Source: Gemmatimonadales bacterium (lineage in GTDB: Bacteria; Gemmatimonadota; Gemmatimonadetes; Gemmatimonadales; GWC2-71-9). From it: DNA of 64,000 nt. Both the position numbers and the translations under genes were made by a program. This document shows, piece by piece, positions 61,987 through 64,000 of this stretch (its first letter is position 1; each line of letters starts with the position of its first letter). The notes below the pieces were generated by a model, which did not search any database, had not been told where the DNA came from, and saw only the letters and a program-made list of their open reading frames with translations. The DNA lies in the NCBI GenBank assembly GCA_019637315.1, contig JAHBVU010000009.1:62001-126000 (forward strand). Direction: 5' to 3'.

Positions 61987-63240
61987 CTAGGTCGCCGGCC
62001 GTGGACCCACAGCAGCCAGACCCGCCAGCAAGCCAAGATGCAGCGGCAGGGTCAACCCGATCAGGTCGAGATTGTCCTGGTGGAACGCCGGCAGGATCTT
62101 GAGCACCACGCCCGCAATGCTGAGCAGCACCACGACGGCCGCAAGCCGCAGCGCCGCCCGATGCCGAGCTTCGTTCCGCCAAACTGCCGCCGGCAGCATC
62201 ACGGCCAGGGCCATCGACAGCAAGCTGAGCTGCAACACGTTCTCGTTCCGGTAGCTGACGGCATGGGCAGTAAACGCCCAGAGACCCGCCAGCAGAATGC
62301 CCCCGACACCAGCCAGGTAGCTCCACAACGTGGCCAGCGCGCCGAAACCGTTCCTTGCCCAGCTGCGCCGCCGACCGATCAACCCCAGGCCGACCAGCGC
62401 CGTCAGGCCGACCAGACCCGCCAGCAGATATCCCTCCCGCCAGGATGACGGCACCGCCGCGATCGAGTACGGGCTCGTCGTCACCAGATGCAACTCTTCC
62501 CTGACCAGCGGGCGACTCCCCCCTGCAGCGTCGTGAATGACCAGCTGATTGAGATAGGGCCGCATCATGATCGGCAGGAACATCTCCCCCCACGCGGTCA
62601 ACGGCTGATCGACGGGCTGGCCAAGCCCGAACATGAGCGCGGTGTACGTCGTGACCGAGTTCTCGGTGGTTCGCCGGGTATGATAGCGGTAGGTCTGATC
62701 GGTCCGCAGACTGTCGGCCCAGGCCTTGAGCTGCCCGCCGACCGCACGATCGATCACATCACGCAATCGGGTCGAACAGTTATCGAGGTAGTAATCGTAG
62801 TCGTAGTAGCGATTCTCGTCCCGGATGTTCCAGCGAAGGAAATCGTACATTGCCAGCTTCGCATCAGGGTCGAGATCGAGTTCCTGCGACCAGATCGAAC
62901 GTCCCAACCGCTGGTACGCTGCCAGGGTGCGGGCGCCGTCGGCCTCCCCCATCGAATAGCGAAGATCCTTCCGGGCAAACCGGGCCACGAACCCGACCTG
63001 CTCACGCCAGGTGCGCCCGAAGTCGAAGCGACCATAGTCGTAGGCGACGTCTGTACCGGCGCGATGATCGACGATGCGAATGGCATTGTGCCCGAAGCGC
63101 TCCCATACGAGATCGCCCGGGTCGAAGGTGAGCAAATAGACGGACAACTCACTGCCTGGAACGGAATCGGCCGGACCTGCCTGCGGGGGCAACGACGCGG
63201 CCAGGCCGGCCGCCAGGACAATCGACGCCAGCCAGCTCAC
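61987..63240 (-). CDS. DUF4105 membrane protein
   Basis: 417 residues from GTG 63240, overlapping the upstream Gfo/Idh stop (GTGA). A signal sequence, then a periplasmic domain with VWERFGHNAIRIVD and YDYYLDNCSTRLRDVID, the conserved His and Cys motifs of DUF4105, then about six C-terminal membrane helices. As I recall, DUF4105 includes a Bacteroides lipoprotein N-acyltransferase (Lnb); if so, Cys in DNCST would be catalytic, and the lipoproteins seen in this window could be substrates. This link is inference. Confidence 0.82.
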   Translation of the reverse strand: MSWLASIVLAAGLAASLPPQAGPADSVPGSELSVYLLTFDPGDLVWERFGHNAIRIVDHRAGTDVAYDYGRFDFGRTWREQVGFVARFARKDLRYSMGEADGARTLAAYQRLGRSIWSQELDLDPDAKLAMYDFLRWNIRDENRYYDYDYYLDNCSTRLRDVIDRAVGGQLKAWADSLRTDQTYRYHTRRTTENSVTTYTALMFGLGQPVDQPLTAWGEMFLPIMMRPYLNQLVIHDAAGGSRPLVREELHLVTTSPYSIAAVPSSWREGYLLAGLVGLTALVGLGLIGRRRSWARNGFGALATLWSYLAGVGGILLAGLWAFTAHAVSYRNENVLQLSLLSMALAVMLPAAVWRNEARHRAALRLAAVVVLLSIAGVVLKILPAFHQDNLDLIGLTLPLHLGLLAGLAAVGPRPAT

Positions 63241-64000
63241 AGCGCGATATCTCGCCCCTCGGCGTCCGATTCGTAGATCGCTTCGAGAACCCGCAGGACC
63301 AGAACCTGCTCATCGAGCGACGGCGCCGGCACCCGACGACCGACCGCCGCAAGGAAGTGGGCCCACTGCGCCCGGAACGAAGCGATGAAGGCGTTTTCCC
63401 GACTGAACGACCCCGTCGGTGAGACATCGTGGGCCACACCGTGCAGCTCTTTCCAGACCTGCAGCGGGTTGATCCCGGCGGTGCCCTTCGAGCCCCGAAT
63501 TCCGGCCCCGAATCGCTCACCTTCCCCGATGTGTCGCCAGGTAACGTCGACGAAGATCGCCGCGCCGTTCTCGCAAACGAGGAAGGCGCTGCCCGACTGT
63601 TCCACATTCCGATCGCCGCCGGGACGGCTCAAGCTGGCGCTGACGCGCGCCGGAACCGGGTTGTTGCCCAGCCAGAGACCCAGATCGAGCAGCGTCAGCC
63701 CAAGGTCGAGCATCGCGCCGCCCCCGGCCTGGGTCAGCTTCTGGCGCCAGCCGAGCTGTGCCCGCGCCGGGCGCGCCAGGTGCCAGCTGGCTCGAACGCT
63801 GGTGATCTCTCCCAGCTCACCGGCTTGCACGAAACTCCGGACGGCCTGCACGTCGGGGCGATACCGGTGGGTCATCCCGGTCATTACGACACGCTGGCGC
63901 TTGTCGGCCGCTCGTGCGACACGCTCCGCACTGGCCGAGGACAGCGCGAGGGGCTTCTCGACCAGGACGTCGAGGTCAGCCGACAGCGCCGCGAGAATGT
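63237..64000 (-). CDS. Gfo/Idh/MocA-family oxidoreductase (5' end outside window)
   Basis: About 254 C-terminal residues are visible. The frame is open to the window edge and includes VLVEKPLALSSASAER, the EKP signature of the family, upstream of the internal ATG at 63884, so the real start lies beyond 64000. The C-terminal domain contains GGGAMLDLGLTLLDLGLWL. NAD(P)-dependent sugar or cyclitol oxidoreductase; substrate unknown. It is co-transcribed with the DUF4105 gene. Confidence 0.88.
   Translation of the reverse strand, partial: ILAALSADLDVLVEKPLALSSASAERVARAADKRQRVVMTGMTHRYRPDVQAVRSFVQAGELGEITSVRASWHLARPARAQLGWRQKLTQAGGGAMLDLGLTLLDLGLWLGNNPVPARVSASLSRPGGDRNVEQSGSAFLVCENGAAIFVDVTWRHIGEGERFGAGIRGSKGTAGINPLQVWKELHGVAHDVSPTGSFSRENAFIASFRAQWAHFLAAVGRRVPAPSLDEQVLVLRVLEAIYESDAEGRDIAL

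Overview
The window is one 64 kb stretch of high-GC (roughly 65%), densely packed chromosomal DNA. It has no insertion sequence, prophage, CRISPR array or rRNA, and a single tRNA. The mix of genes suggests a member of the Gemmatimonadota (FCB superphylum). It includes outer-membrane Omp85/PD40 fusion proteins, LolA, a DUF4105 protein, inositol-lipid genes, a two-chain 2-oxoacid dehydrogenase and many Ala/Arg-rich proteins. This assignment is an inference from content and style; no database comparison was possible.

Layout. 1-4527 (minus): gmd and rmd (GDP-6-deoxymannose synthesis) running into carB, which is cut by the window edge. 4620-7377: rpmB (plus) facing the alpha-type ribosomal operon rpmJ-rpsM-rpsK-rpoA-rplQ (minus), with a strong cUUCGg-loop terminator between them. 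7458-11237 (minus): smpB, a cell-wall amidase, pyrD, pyrF and a small exported protein. 11332-14857: tRNA-Leu(CAG), a TPR/HD-GYP cyclic-di-GMP phosphodiesterase with a TPR paralogue beside it, and a ZU5 lipoprotein. 15263-22431: Rrf2 regulator with an E1-like/rhodanese protein, aspartase, cupin, MBL hydrolase, trxB, a GT4 glycosyltransferase and a PAP2 phosphatase. 22394-27727 (minus): E1alpha-E1beta-E2 dehydrogenase genes, then a small protein, a PHP phosphatase and an unrecognised Rossmann-like protein. 27837-31448 (minus): CDP-alcohol phosphatidyltransferase and myo-inositol-phosphate synthase, then a Gfo/Idh oxidoreductase.

31664-35465: MATE exporter, serine hydrolase and MOSC protein. 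35665-37604 (plus): rpsF-rpsR-DUF2232-rplI. 37824-47535 (plus): rsfS, a 1,080-residue metalloprotease/beta-propeller/beta-barrel fusion, a SPOR-domain lipoprotein, smc and a DAHP synthase. 47557-54228: leucine-dehydrogenase-like enzyme (minus), then HTH regulator, P450, [3Fe-4S] ferredoxin, panB, CocE-type hydrolase and lolA (plus). 54235-59525 (minus): a very tight seven-gene operon rpmE-prfA-prmC-ylbF-tmk-S41-DUF2520. 59716-61954 (plus): Crp/Fnr regulator, MBL hydrolase and CsgG-like protein. 61987-64000 (minus): DUF4105 protein and a second Gfo/Idh protein cut by the edge.

Most noteworthy: (i) a recurring promoter architecture, TTG-N20-TAnnTTTG or a close variant, upstream of at least nine units, resembling the -33/-7 promoters of Bacteroidota, with several likely leaderless genes; (ii) an S41 (CtpA-like) protein in which both catalytic-dyad positions appear replaced (Ser to Gly, Lys to Arg); (iii) a one-chain secreted metalloprotease-propeller-outer-membrane-barrel protein; (iv) a compact inositol-phospholipid operon.
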